A DNA stretch of 42,671 nucleotides from Acidobacteriota bacterium (GTDB lineage: Bacteria; Acidobacteriota; Terriglobia; Acidiferrales; UBA7541), in contig JABDEK010000030.1 in the NCBI GenBank assembly GCA_013287135.1, forward strand, positions 1 through 42,671, given 5' to 3'. This document shows positions 1-8,429 of this stretch, in pieces. How positions within the stretch are numbered: position 1 is the first letter of the stretch; each line of letters starts with the position of its first letter. The translations under genes and the position numbers were made by a program. The notes under the pieces were generated by a model that saw only the letters and a list, made by a program, of their open reading frames with translations, did no database searches and was not told the origin of the DNA.

Positions 1-2
1 TG

Positions 3-1217
3 AACGATCGCGACTCACCGATTTGGCAGAACCCCTCCTACTTCCCGATAACTTTCCGGATCACTCCCCAGTGGCATCGAGAGAGCACCAGCAATCAACC
101 GGTTGACTCGATTCCCGGGGGCGGCACAGGGTCCACTTTAGTGTCTCGCAACGTGACCCAGGCCGGTTTCGACTTATCGGGGATGGATCTATGGTCGGCT
201 GGAACGATCTACAAGAATATTTCCTTCCTGCTGTTGCCCTCGTCGGACCCGTTTGCTACCTGGCACTTTGAAAGCGCCTGGGTTCGTCTGGACAATATTA
301 AGGGAACATCATGGCTCAATTTTAAGTTCGGAAGGTTTGAGCTAGATAACTTGATCTCGGAGAAAAGGTTTCTGTTTCTCTCCGCCAACGGTGGCATCTA
401 CCAAACTTATCACTTCGATGTTCCGGGGAGCATCAACGACTTCGGAATCGGCGACAATCAGATCGGTATGGAGTTGATGGGGCACAATGCAGACAGCTCC
501 ATGCGATACTCAATTGCCCTGCTTAGCAGCAACGAAGGCGGGACGGGTCTAACGGAATCCAACCTTCCGGGCGGTTTGCCTTCAAATCGAAGCTTCGACG
601 GTTACATGGCCTTCACCAAGTCTTTCAACGCTGGAAGCTGGGGTTACGAACAATTTCAAGCTTACGCCTACATCGGTCAGAGAGCGACGTATTACCAGAC
701 AACGAGCGGAACTCCACTCGTCGGCCTGGGTAATGAACCTTTTTACCGCATTGGCTTTGCCGGCCAGCTTCATTTCAAGAATCTAGAGTTGCTGCCCTAC
801 TTTATGCATGGGCACGACAATGCATATCTGGGGACGCTTACCCCCGACACGAGCGGACTGCCACCAGGAACGAAAGGACCTGCCTTCAACGGTGGCTTTC
901 TTGAGGGTCAGTATTTCGTGAATCCTCAACTCGTGTTCTTCGGACGCTTCGAGAAAATAGACGTGGCGCAACAGGCCGCGATTAACCTGGGAAGCGTTCC
1001 TGACAATTACGGCAATGTGACGGCCTATTCCGTGGGCTACCGTTATTACCCAATTATGTTTAGCCGCGCGGGATTGGCTTGGCACAATGAGTATTCCATC
1101 ACCAAGTCGATCGGTGTTGTGCCAGAAAGTCTCGACGGTAGCGGCTTGCCCCCGATCCTGAACACTCAAGGCGTATGGAGCAGCAGCATATTTGTTGGAT
1201 TTGACTTCGACTTCTAG
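3..1217 (+). CDS. Outer-membrane beta-barrel protein, 5' end cut by window edge
   Basis: The reading frame is open from base 3, so the gene starts left of the window and the GTG at 141 is internal. About 404 residues are visible. They are rich in aromatic and glycine residues in alternating beta-strand patterns and end in a phenylalanine (F-D-F-D-F), a typical outer-membrane barrel C-terminus. No heme motif is visible in this part. The stop lies 15 bp before a diheme cytochrome c gene on the same strand, so it probably belongs to the respiratory operon that follows. Related barrels next to cytochromes are often annotated simply as cytochrome-associated outer-membrane proteins. A porin or an electron-conduit barrel are both possible. 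The barrel assignment is inferred from composition and the C-terminus, not from a recognised signature. Confidence 0.7.
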   Translation, partial: NDRDSPIWQNPSYFPITFRITPQWHRESTSNQPVDSIPGGGTGSTLVSRNVTQAGFDLSGMDLWSAGTIYKNISFLLLPSSDPFATWHFESAWVRLDNIKGTSWLNFKFGRFELDNLISEKRFLFLSANGGIYQTYHFDVPGSINDFGIGDNQIGMELMGHNADSSMRYSIALLSSNEGGTGLTESNLPGGLPSNRSFDGYMAFTKSFNAGSWGYEQFQAYAYIGQRATYYQTTSGTPLVGLGNEPFYRIGFAGQLHFKNLELLPYFMHGHDNAYLGTLTPDTSGLPPGTKGPAFNGGFLEGQYFVNPQLVFFGRFEKIDVAQQAAINLGSVPDNYGNVTAYSVGYRYYPIMFSRAGLAWHNEYSITKSIGVVPESLDGSGLPPILNTQGVWSSSIFVGFDFDF

Positions 1218-1232
1218 AGACGAGGCCCAAAA

Positions 1233-2105
1233 ATGACACCAAAAAAACTTGCTGTGACATTTGCATTCGGGTCGTTGGCTTTGGTTACAGTCGGAGCCAC
1301 GTCCGTCCTTGCGCAATCGCACATAAACCCGCCAGACCCGGCCCTCGGGACGCCTAGTGTCGCGACCGAAGAAAGCCATATCGGCGCCGTGACGGGACAC
1401 GCGGCGGATGGAGAGAAGCATTATATAAGGTACTGCATTGGCTGCCATGGACCGGACGGCAATGCTGACGGGATGAACGCCCAGTGGATCGATCCGAAGC
1501 CGAGGGATTTCACCAAGGCCGTTTTTAAATGCCGGTCAACCCCTACAGGCACTCTGCCAGTCGATTCAGACATCTTTAATGCCATGACTCGTGGATTCGT
1601 CTCGACGAACATGCCGCAATGGAGACCGTTGACACCACAGCAGCGTGCCGACTTGGTTGCTTTCATAAAAACATGGTCGCCTCGTTGGGCGCAAGAGAAA
1701 CCAGGTACGCCTATAACCATCCCGCCGGAAACTCCGGACACCCCGGAAAGTGTCGAGCGCGGCAAGGTCCTCTATCAGACGACGCTGAAGTGCGTCGAAT
1801 GCCACGGGCCAAAGGGTCTTGGTGATGGACCTTCCGCACCCTCGCTACGCGACAATGACGGAAATCCCATCAAACCATACGACTTTGTGAATGGCTCTCG
1901 ATTCAAATGCGGTACGACGAACGAGGATCTATACCGCATCTTTATGACCGGCTTGGACGGCACGCCCATGCCTTCATGGTCGGATTTCGTGGATCCGAAC
2001 CAAGCCTGGGATCTAGTTCACTACTTGCGGACACTGCAGCGGAATTATCATCCCCGGCATACCGCGAAAGCGGCCGCCAAATCCACGGATCAAAAAGGCG
2101 GATAG
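1233..2105 (+). CDS. Periplasmic diheme cytochrome c
   Basis: This 290-residue protein has an N-terminal signal peptide (about residues 1-28, ending V-L-A-Q). Two class I cytochrome c domains follow, with heme-attachment motifs CIGCH at 68-72 and CVECH at 187-191. Candidate methionine axial ligands lie in the T-N-M-P-Q-W and T-P-M-P-S-W segments. Each domain covalently binds one heme c and would carry electrons in the periplasm. The gene lies between an outer-membrane barrel gene and a cupredoxin gene, upstream of ccoN. Its two-domain layout is clearly paralogous to the last 240 residues of the CcoO fusion encoded downstream, sharing segments such as R-S-T-P-(T/S)-G and the I-P-P-E-(T/A)-P-(D/N)-T-P-E-S-V linker. 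It is probably the electron donor to, or a component of, the cbb3 oxidase. Confidence 0.9.
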   Translation: MTPKKLAVTFAFGSLALVTVGATSVLAQSHINPPDPALGTPSVATEESHIGAVTGHAADGEKHYIRYCIGCHGPDGNADGMNAQWIDPKPRDFTKAVFKCRSTPTGTLPVDSDIFNAMTRGFVSTNMPQWRPLTPQQRADLVAFIKTWSPRWAQEKPGTPITIPPETPDTPESVERGKVLYQTTLKCVECHGPKGLGDGPSAPSLRDNDGNPIKPYDFVNGSRFKCGTTNEDLYRIFMTGLDGTPMPSWSDFVDPNQAWDLVHYLRTLQRNYHPRHTAKAAAKSTDQKGG

Positions 2106-2203
2106 AAACCGCCACTCCGTTGCCACCTTGGGCGGATTTAGCCGTCAAGAGGAAACAAAATTATTCGTCAAGCCTAATTTCTAATTCATGGGGAGGTAAA
2201 GAA

Positions 2204-3019
2204 ATGAAGATTAATTTGAGAATAATGATTCTAGCGGTCCTGTTTTTATCCAACTTGGCCATGGCTTCTGCAGTCCTGGCGCAGTATCAAGTAGTTACCG
2301 TAACCGATGGTGGCACAGTAACAGGCAACGTGAAGTGGACGGGCACAAAGCCGCAGCCTGTGACCCTGCCTATCACCAAGAATCCTGACGTATGCGCTCC
2401 CAATGGGCAAAAGACTCGGGATCTTGAGCGCATCATCATTGCCCCTGACGGTAGCGTCGAAAATACAGTGGTTTACTTGAAGGGTATTTCGAAGGGCAAA
2501 GCCATGGATTTGCCTGAGGCCAGGCGCTCCCTCGACCAGAAGAACTGCCGCTACATTCCCCACATCATGTTAGTTCCAAAAGGCGACGACCTGACGATGG
2601 TGAGTAGCGATCCCATCCTGCACAACATCCATATGACAGGCGTCCAGCTTTATAACATTCCATTCCCGATTGCGAACCATCCGGTCAAAAGGCCTTTTCA
2701 ACGCGATGGAGAAACAGATCTGAAATGCGACGCAGGTCATGTTTGGATGAATTCGGTCGTTATGACGGTCGAGAGTCCTTACTACGCCATTACAGACGAG
2801 CATGGCAATTTCAAGCTTACGGATGTCCCACCTGGAACTTACACGATCGAAGCTTGGCATGAAAACTGGCAGATCGCTCGGCAAGAATCGGTGATGGATG
2901 TGGACTCACACCAGATGGTGAATCGCCCAATCTTCGCTGATGGCATGACCTGGGATAAGAGCGTCACGGTGCCGGCGAAGGGCAACGTTACGGTTGATTT
3001 TCAGATTTCTCAAAAGTAG
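2204..3019 (+). CDS. Exported cupredoxin-like protein with carboxypeptidase-regulatory-like domain
   Basis: This start is chosen because GGGAGG at 2191-2196 sits just upstream and the first 26 residues form a signal peptide (K, then a hydrophobic run, ending V-L-A-Q). A longer in-frame opening begins at 1907, but it overlaps the cytochrome gene. The 271-residue product contains a plausible type 1 copper site: H140, then C175-x3-H179-x2-M182. A CPR-like beta fold follows with the G-N-F-x-L-x-D-V-P-P-G-T-Y segment. Proteins of this type occur next to respiratory complexes. The likely role is a periplasmic copper electron carrier, or copper delivery to the oxidase encoded immediately downstream. 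The ligand assignment is by motif spacing only. Confidence 0.8.
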   Translation: MKINLRIMILAVLFLSNLAMASAVLAQYQVVTVTDGGTVTGNVKWTGTKPQPVTLPITKNPDVCAPNGQKTRDLERIIIAPDGSVENTVVYLKGISKGKAMDLPEARRSLDQKNCRYIPHIMLVPKGDDLTMVSSDPILHNIHMTGVQLYNIPFPIANHPVKRPFQRDGETDLKCDAGHVWMNSVVMTVESPYYAITDEHGNFKLTDVPPGTYTIEAWHENWQIARQESVMDVDSHQMVNRPIFADGMTWDKSVTVPAKGNVTVDFQISQK

Positions 3020-3086
3020 GGACCCACATTAATTGCTCTCGCAGGCCGGTGGAATTTGCCGGTCTGCGAAAGGGGGAGAAGGGGCG

Positions 3087-4499
3087 ATGGCGGCTTCTCA
3101 CGGGTTGCTGGAAAACGAACCGCTGGTAAATGGAAAGCTGGTTAAGCAATGGTTGTTTTGGGGGATCCTCTGGACAATGATCTTCCCGCTCGTGGGGGTG
3201 ATCGTCTCCATCAAATTCAACTATCCGGACTGGCTGGGCCGAACATCCTGGCTGACTTGGGGCCGGATCCGGCCAATGCACGTCAATGGCGTAATCTTCG
3301 GGGCGTTTTCGACAACGTTCTTCGGCCTGGTCTTTTATATGGTTCCTAAGCTCACCGGCATCCGCATGGTGGGCGAGAAGATGGGATTCTGGTGCCTGTG
3401 GCTGTGGAATATCGGTGTTGTGCTCGGTTCATATTCGCTCATGGCGGGCTATCAAAAGGGCATCGAAGCTGGCGATTATGCGCTTTGGGCGGACGTCCCG
3501 TTAATCATCGCCTTCATAGTCTTGACCTATATGGTCATCGCTACCATCGTGCAACGCAAAGAGAAACTGCTTTACGTTTCTCTGTATTACACCGCCGGTG
3601 CGATGGTCTGGACAGCCATCAATTTCCCAATTGGGAACATCCTCCTTCCATATTGGGTACCTGGCGTTAACAACGCGGCTCTTCACGGGCTTTACATCCA
3701 CTATATCGTGGGTCTCTGGATCACACCCGCGGGTTTGGCGTTGATTTATTTTTTCCTACCGCTGGCGTGCAAGAATCCACTTTACAGCCACAAACTCTCG
3801 CTCGTGGGCTTCTGGTCCATCGCTCTGTTCTATCCGTTCGTCGGCATTCACCACTATCTCTATAGCCCCATTCCCAACTGGACCCAGACGATCGCAATCG
3901 TCACCTCCATGATGCTGATCATCCCGGTATGGACCGTCACTCAGAATTTCTTTGGGACGATGATGGGGAATTGGAAATCCTTACAGGAAAGTTTTGTAGC
4001 TAAATTCTGCATTATGGGATCCATCTTTTATTTCCTTGGCTGCTTCCAGGGCTCCACGGAGGCCTTGCGAGGCATGCAACAACTTACTCATTTTACGGAT
4101 TTCGTGATTTCGCACTCTCACCTCACGATTTTCGGCACGTTCGTTGTATGGACGATGGCGGGCACGTACTACGTTTGGCCGCGCGTCACGGGTCACGCTT
4201 TATGGAGCAAGACCTTGGCCACCTGGCACTTCTGGCTCATCGTCGTCAGCTTCAGCACTATGGCTGGGGTACTTACTCTCATGGGGCTTCTACAGGGCAC
4301 GATGTGGATGGACTCGGTGGAATTTGTCGACACCGTCGTAGCCATGAAACCTTATTGGTTCATAAGAACACTCTCCGGGATAGGCATGGATATCGGCATT
4401 TTGCTTTTCATGATTAACATGTACATGACGGCCGTGGAACCTTCTCCCCTTCCCGAAATGGAGCGTGAGAAGGGATTCGTGCCAGTGGCGGCGGACTAA
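3087..4499 (+). CDS. ccoN: cbb3-type cytochrome c oxidase subunit I (CcoN)
   Basis: CcoN is the catalytic heme b/b3-CuB subunit that reduces oxygen and pumps protons in the inner membrane. The ATG at 3087 follows the purine-rich AGGGGGAGAAGGGG at 3071-3084 and is preferred to an upstream TTG at 3033. The 470-residue, multi-span protein is full length for the family. All expected ligands are visible: H65 in PMHVNG (low-spin heme), H200, H255-H256 (CuB), and H343/H345 in H-S-H-L (heme b3 and low-spin heme). Y249 lies six residues before the H-H pair, where the cross-linked tyrosine sits in characterised cbb3 oxidases. The stop is one base before the start of ccoO, so translation is tightly coupled. 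Confidence 0.97.
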   Translation: MAASHGLLENEPLVNGKLVKQWLFWGILWTMIFPLVGVIVSIKFNYPDWLGRTSWLTWGRIRPMHVNGVIFGAFSTTFFGLVFYMVPKLTGIRMVGEKMGFWCLWLWNIGVVLGSYSLMAGYQKGIEAGDYALWADVPLIIAFIVLTYMVIATIVQRKEKLLYVSLYYTAGAMVWTAINFPIGNILLPYWVPGVNNAALHGLYIHYIVGLWITPAGLALIYFFLPLACKNPLYSHKLSLVGFWSIALFYPFVGIHHYLYSPIPNWTQTIAIVTSMMLIIPVWTVTQNFFGTMMGNWKSLQESFVAKFCIMGSIFYFLGCFQGSTEALRGMQQLTHFTDFVISHSHLTIFGTFVVWTMAGTYYVWPRVTGHALWSKTLATWHFWLIVVSFSTMAGVLTLMGLLQGTMWMDSVEFVDTVVAMKPYWFIRTLSGIGMDIGILLFMINMYMTAVEPSPLPEMEREKGFVPVAAD

Positions 4500-4500
4500 C

Positions 4501-5805
4501 ATGCAGAACAAACGCATCGACACATTCATTATGGGTATGGCGATCGTGTTCATGGGGGCCGCAGTCTTCATTATGGGACTGCTGCCTTGGCTGGGACGGG
4601 CACACGCGATGACCGTCGTCACGATGGACGGAAAAGTCGTTCCTGCCCAACCTTACACCGCACTCGAAGCCAAGGGCCGCAAAGTGTATATCCGGGAAGG
4701 CTGCTGGTATTGCCACTCGCAGTACGTGCGCCCAGTAACCGGCGAGGATCGGCGCTGGGGACCCCCGTCGCAAGAGGGCGAATATGCCTACGATGTTCCC
4801 CATATGTTTGGGACTCGCCGGATCGGTCCCGACCTCACGCGAGAAGGCGGAAGGGTCGCTGACGATTGGCACTTTGCCCATCATTTTAATCCGCGCATGG
4901 TGGTGCCCGATTCGATCATGCCTCAGTTTCCTTGGTTGTATAACGGCGTGGACGCTAACGGCAGGCCCGTTCCGACCGAAGACGCCGTTGCGCTTGTCGC
5001 CTACATCCAGAAGCTCGGCTCGAATCTGGGCCCCTGGCGAAAGAACTTTCTCTACATCTCAGGAGGGTCGGCCATCCCTGTCGTTCCGGCCGCTGTCCAA
5101 GACGGGGTTGAGGAAGGCAAAAAAGTCTTCATGCGTCGTTGTGTTGGGTGCCATGGCGAGACAGGTGACGGAAAAGGACCTGTTGCGGTCTTCCTGGCGA
5201 CCAAGCCGCGCATCTTCAAGGATGGCATCTTCAAATTCCGTTCGACCCCTTCCGGCTCGATTCCCACGGATGGCGATCTCTACCGAACAATCACGATGGG
5301 CGTTCGCGGCACCGCTATGCCTAATTGGCACGAATTGACTGAGGAGGACCGCTGGTTCGTGATTCAGTACATCAAGACGTTCTCCGACCGATTCAAGGAG
5401 GAGACTCCTGGCGATGTCATCGTGATCCCGCCGGAGGCCCCCAACACACCTGAATCGGTGTCTCGCGGAAAGGGCCTCTATGACCAGATGAAGTGTGCGG
5501 AGTGCCATGGTGTGGACGGCACGGGCAACGGTCCTTCTGCCTCCACCCTGCGCGACAATTGGGGAAATCCCGTCGCTCCGCGCAACTTCACCCACGGCGG
5601 CACGGACATGAAGAGTGGTCCGGCTCCGCAGGATATGTATAAGGCCTTCAGCACCGGCTTGGATGGAACTCCTATGCCGTCGTACGCCGACTTCCTCAAC
5701 CCAGATCAGCGTTGGGATTTGGTTCACTACGTGATGTCGTTTGGCCCACCAGACACTTATCTAATCCTTAGCCCACAGCAGGCTGGAGACTCTTATGGAC
5801 ACTGA
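4501..5805 (+). CDS. ccoO: CcoO fused to a C-terminal diheme cytochrome c (CcoP-like) module
   Basis: This is the cytochrome c subunit of the cbb3 oxidase. ATG 4501 directly follows the ccoN stop. Residues 1-200 are a normal CcoO: an N-terminal membrane anchor (about 10-32), the Y-I-R-E-G-C-W-Y-C-H heme site (68-72) and the Q-Y-V-R-P segment. CcoO normally ends near 200 residues, but this protein has 434. The extension carries two more heme motifs, CVGCH at 214-218 and CAECH at 332-336. It closely resembles the separate diheme cytochrome at 1233-2105. The extension supplies the two hemes normally provided by CcoP, and no full-length ccoP is present in the visible operon. The 3' end overlaps the next gene by 11 nt. 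Confidence 0.93.
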   Translation: MQNKRIDTFIMGMAIVFMGAAVFIMGLLPWLGRAHAMTVVTMDGKVVPAQPYTALEAKGRKVYIREGCWYCHSQYVRPVTGEDRRWGPPSQEGEYAYDVPHMFGTRRIGPDLTREGGRVADDWHFAHHFNPRMVVPDSIMPQFPWLYNGVDANGRPVPTEDAVALVAYIQKLGSNLGPWRKNFLYISGGSAIPVVPAAVQDGVEEGKKVFMRRCVGCHGETGDGKGPVAVFLATKPRIFKDGIFKFRSTPSGSIPTDGDLYRTITMGVRGTAMPNWHELTEEDRWFVIQYIKTFSDRFKEETPGDVIVIPPEAPNTPESVSRGKGLYDQMKCAECHGVDGTGNGPSASTLRDNWGNPVAPRNFTHGGTDMKSGPAPQDMYKAFSTGLDGTPMPSYADFLNPDQRWDLVHYVMSFGPPDTYLILSPQQAGDSYGH

Positions 5806-5980
5806 TATTCTGTTCTGGACGTTTTTGGCTGGCCTTGGGTTTGCGCTGAACGCATGTTGCATCTTTTTGCTTCTAGTCCGTCACGGTCAATATCGTGACC
5901 CCGAGAAGCCAAAATTCATAATGTACGACAATGAAGCAAGGGATGATTCGCGGTTTAGCGCCGATTTGGTGAATGTATGA
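5795..5980 (+). CDS. ccoS: cbb3 oxidase assembly protein CcoS-like
   Basis: This 61-residue protein has one membrane span (about residues 7-27) followed by R-H-G-Q-Y-R-D-P-E-K-P and then I-M-Y-D-N-E. That pattern matches the CcoS family, in which a span is followed by a G-Q-(F/Y)-x-D-x-(E)-x-P segment and an acidic tail. CcoS is required for cofactor insertion into cbb3 oxidase, in particular hemes b and b3. The start overlaps the end of ccoO by 11 nt, and its stop overlaps the next ATG in an ATGA arrangement. This places it firmly in the oxidase operon. Assignment is from motif and context. It differs from typical CcoS in lacking the L-E-G-P wording. Confidence 0.75.
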   Translation: MDTDILFWTFLAGLGFALNACCIFLLLVRHGQYRDPEKPKFIMYDNEARDDSRFSADLVNV

Positions 5981-6105
5981 ACGATTCCAGGGGAGAACTC
6001 CGACTGCCCACTAGCGCTTCGAGTGATCGGCCGGGTTTTTCCTGGCAACTGGCTGCCTACGCCATCCTGGTAGCTGTAGCCATCTATTACTTGTGCGTCA
6101 CATAA
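5977..6105 (+). CDS. Tiny single-span membrane protein of the cbb3 operon (42 aa)
   Basis: This short reading frame starts with the ATG of an ATGA overlap with the ccoS-like stop (5977-5980), a hallmark of translational coupling. The product is 42 residues: a polar N-terminus of about 20 residues, then one hydrophobic helix (about 22-40), ending L-C-V-T. It has no cofactor motif. By position it could play the part of CcoQ or CcoH, small single-span proteins that stabilise cbb3 complexes, but the sequence does not show which. It is easily missed because of its length. Confidence 0.6.
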   Translation: MNDSRGELRLPTSASSDRPGFSWQLAAYAILVAVAIYYLCVT

Positions 6106-6177
6106 AATTGCAACTCTGTTTTATCATCAGCAGTGTCGCTTACTATTGGATTGCAGACGCGGAAAGAGGTGAACGAC

Positions 6178-6336
6178 ATGAATAGCGAAAATGAGCACGA
6201 TCATGATATTCACACCTACGAGTATTCCGGGATTCAAGAGCGGGTCGGCAAAGTAAATACGTGGTTAATTGTCGTATACGCCGCTCTGCTGATTTGGGGG
6301 GTATGGTACCTTATCACCTTCTGGAATCATGCCTGA
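6178..6336 (+). CDS. Small membrane protein resembling the CcoP/FixP N-terminal anchor (52 aa)
   Basis: ATG 6178 is preceded by AAAGAGGTG at 6163-6171, a good ribosome-binding site. An earlier in-frame TTG at 6133 lacks one. The 52-residue product has a polar, histidine- and acid-rich start, then Y-S-G-I-Q-E-R, then one membrane helix (about 24-48). The FixP_N anchor of CcoP has a D-G-I-x-E segment immediately before a single helix, so this looks like a CcoP anchor without its two cytochrome domains. Those domains are instead fused to CcoO upstream. It is the last gene of the operon. The similarity is short and should be treated as a hypothesis. CcoQ is the alternative. Confidence 0.6.
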   Translation: MNSENEHDHDIHTYEYSGIQERVGKVNTWLIVVYAALLIWGVWYLITFWNHA

Positions 6337-6352
6337 GCTATAACCGGCATAA

Positions 6353-6365
6353 CGGGGCCTCCCCG
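6353..6365 (+). terminator. Weak hairpin after the cbb3 operon
   Basis: CGGGG-CCT-CCCCG forms a five-pair stem with a three-base loop 16 bp after the last small gene of the oxidase operon. There is only a scattered T-rich stretch downstream, so an intrinsic terminator is possible but weakly supported. Confidence 0.3.
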
Positions 6366-6484
6366 CGAGCCGTTTGCCTTTGGGCGTCTCAGCAGCTTCC
6401 GGTGAGGGTAGCTCACATCTTCTGCGCGTTCACTCCATTCGTCGCTTAACGCTTCGGTAACGTAGTTTTCATGGCAAACAAGGC

Positions 6485-7622
6485 CTATTGGAATGAATAC
6501 CTCGAAATCGCACGGATTTTGAACTGTTCTTGGTCTGGTAACCTGGATAATTCCGATCTGGCTTGGCGCAAGACAGGAACGTTCGGATCAGCGTCTTTCG
6601 ATTGCGCAAGGAACTCTTGGTAGGCAGCGCGACCCTTCACGCCCTGCTTGGTTCGACCTGCACCAGCGTCCATCGCTTTTACCGGGCTCTTGTCAGATCG
6701 GCCAGTTTGCCTATAGAGAACCCTTAAGCTATCGCGCGGTCTTTGAATCTCGCGGGTAAGTCTGAGCCCATTGCTTGCAGGCTTCCGCGGCCTTTTCCAG
6801 ATCACCCGTGACCAATCGATAGTACTGACAAGATACGTCGAACTTGTCGCGTCGGCTTAGCCGGTCACGAAGCTCATAAGCCTTCTTCAAGTTTTCCACC
6901 GCGAGCTTGGTCTCGCGCAGGTTGAAGTAGCTTGTTCCGAGGGCAGCATATGCCAACGAGAAATTAGAATCCAGGTTAACAGCGCGCTGGAAGAACGGAA
7001 GAGAGGTTTCGATATCTGCGTGATTGAACGCTTTCAAGCCCCGGCTGTACGCCTGCAGAGCCTCCAGCGACGATGTCGTGGCTTCCACCAGCGGTGTGTC
7101 AAACTGCGAAAGCAAACCGTGCGACTCACCCAGACTAGTGCGGATCCCGGTCGAGGCTTTTCCGAGCGCGGCAAGAACGTGTTCCTTATCCTCGGAGGTA
7201 ACCTCTTCCTGCGCTAGAGTCTTGCCTGTCTTGCAATTCACAGCGTTGAGCCCGACAACATACCCGTCTTCCGAAGTTCCAATCGAACCATTGATTACTG
7301 CTACGCTTCCGGTGTGCTCGCAAATCTGCCTCGCCAGGTATTGATTGAGCCGCAGGTCTGCGGGCTGGCCCATGAGGCCGAGCGTCTGCACGATTTCTTG
7401 GTCAGAGACTACATTCAGGAATGTCGATTCCCTTAGTTTCGTGGCCAGGCCCTGGCGTAAGGTATCGTCGAAGACTGCGTTACTAGTGTTATTCGTGAAA
7501 TCGGCAATAACGATGAAATCCTTGTCTGTCACAATCGGCGAGCGATGGAAATAAAAATAGCTGCCTCCGGCCGCAACCAGAACCGCGACCGCTAAGATTG
7601 TGGATTTCCGTTGAATGCTCAT
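6485..7622 (-). pseudogene. Decayed serine/threonine-kinase-type TPR protein (kinase domain lost, internal deletion)
   Basis: The reading frame from 7622 to 6729 encodes a membrane helix, then a TolB-N-like region (I-A-D-F-T-N-N-T and D-D-T-L-R-Q-G-L), then TPR repeats. This is the usual C-terminal half of the large Acidobacteriota kinase/TPR proteins. The N-terminal kinase domain is absent. The frame stops soon after A-Q-T-Y-P-R-D. A second, different frame (6805-6485) holds the typical family end: A-A-Y-Q-E-F, then K-D-A-D-P-N-V-P-V-L. Several hundred residues of TPR found in intact members are therefore missing between the two pieces. This is most likely a pseudogene created by deletion plus frameshift. 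The 5' part could still be translated as a truncated membrane-anchored protein. Confidence 0.75.
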
Positions 7623-7757
7623 ATTGTGGAGCTGGTCATACCGAGAGCTAGCTCGGCACCTTGATTTTGCGACGACAACCATGCTCGCCGCTGCGAGCGG
7701 GGAACGCCCCGACAAACCATTGAGCCTGGACCAAGCCATTCTCCGATCGCAATTGCG

Positions 7758-8429
7758 TCAGTTGCGCGAGCCGGCTCGCCACGCACGTTTGAGGCCGACG
7801 TACAGCACCAACAACAAGCATAGTCCACCCAACACAATGGCTGCCCTCATGTAGTCCTTCTCTTCCTGCTCTGATATGAGTCTTCGGGGCGGAGGCGCGG
7901 GCTGGGGCGTCGTGAGCGTAATCCCGCGATCCTGAGCGATGACTTCGGCAAGACGCCGAGACATCACTAATACTGCAGCGTCATAGTTCGCTTGGCGCAG
8001 ATAAGGCATCGCTTCGCGTCCGAAGGCGGCGGTCTTGCTGTTTGGTAGAATGGTGTTAAGACCACGGCCTACTTCGAATCGGTACTGCCGATCGTCTACG
8101 GCAAGCAGTATCAGCACGGCGCGCTCCGATTCTGCGGGACCCACACCGACCTGCGTTGCAAGATCGATCGAGAAATCCGTGATTGAGCGCCCATCGAGAG
8201 ATTTCACAGTACTTACAACGATTTGGGCGTGAGCTTTTTGGTCAACCTCCTGGCACAAAGTCGTCACTTGCTCTTTGGTCGACGAACTCAATACGTCGGC
8301 GAAATCGCTCACATAGATACCGGGCTCTAAACCCTCTTGAGCTGATGCGTTAAGCGGCTTCACAGCCAAGTTAAGAAGAATCGCTATGGAGGCCCAACAG
8401 ACCATTCTCAGAAAGGGAATATATCGCAT
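7758..8429 (-). CDS. TPM-domain (YgcG-like) membrane-anchored protein
   Basis: The 223-residue protein starts at ATG 8429; an in-frame TTG at 8483 would add 18 residues. A signal peptide or anchor (about residues 5-30) is followed by a TPM domain: the Y-V-S-D-F-A-D-V-L start, an A-Q-I-V-V-S-T-V-K strand and a F-E-V-G-R-G-L-N segment. A proline-rich linker and a C-terminal membrane helix (about 195-215) complete it. TPM domains occur in exported proteins linked to membrane-protein or photosystem repair and to stress, and their biochemical role is not settled. No obvious operon partner is seen; the decayed kinase gene follows on the same strand. Confidence 0.85.
   Translation of the reverse strand: MRYIPFLRMVCWASIAILLNLAVKPLNASAQEGLEPGIYVSDFADVLSSSTKEQVTTLCQEVDQKAHAQIVVSTVKSLDGRSITDFSIDLATQVGVGPAESERAVLILLAVDDRQYRFEVGRGLNTILPNSKTAAFGREAMPYLRQANYDAAVLVMSRRLAEVIAQDRGITLTTPQPAPPPRRLISEQEEKDYMRAAIVLGGLCLLLVLYVGLKRAWRAGSRN

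Noticed and set aside
783..1448. 221-residue minus-strand open frame
   Set aside because: It lies opposite the barrel and cytochrome genes, has low-complexity arginine-rich composition and no family features. It is an antisense shadow.
1907..2203. N-terminal extension of the cupredoxin gene
   Set aside because: It overlaps the cytochrome gene, and the strong ribosome-binding site plus signal peptide place the start at 2204.
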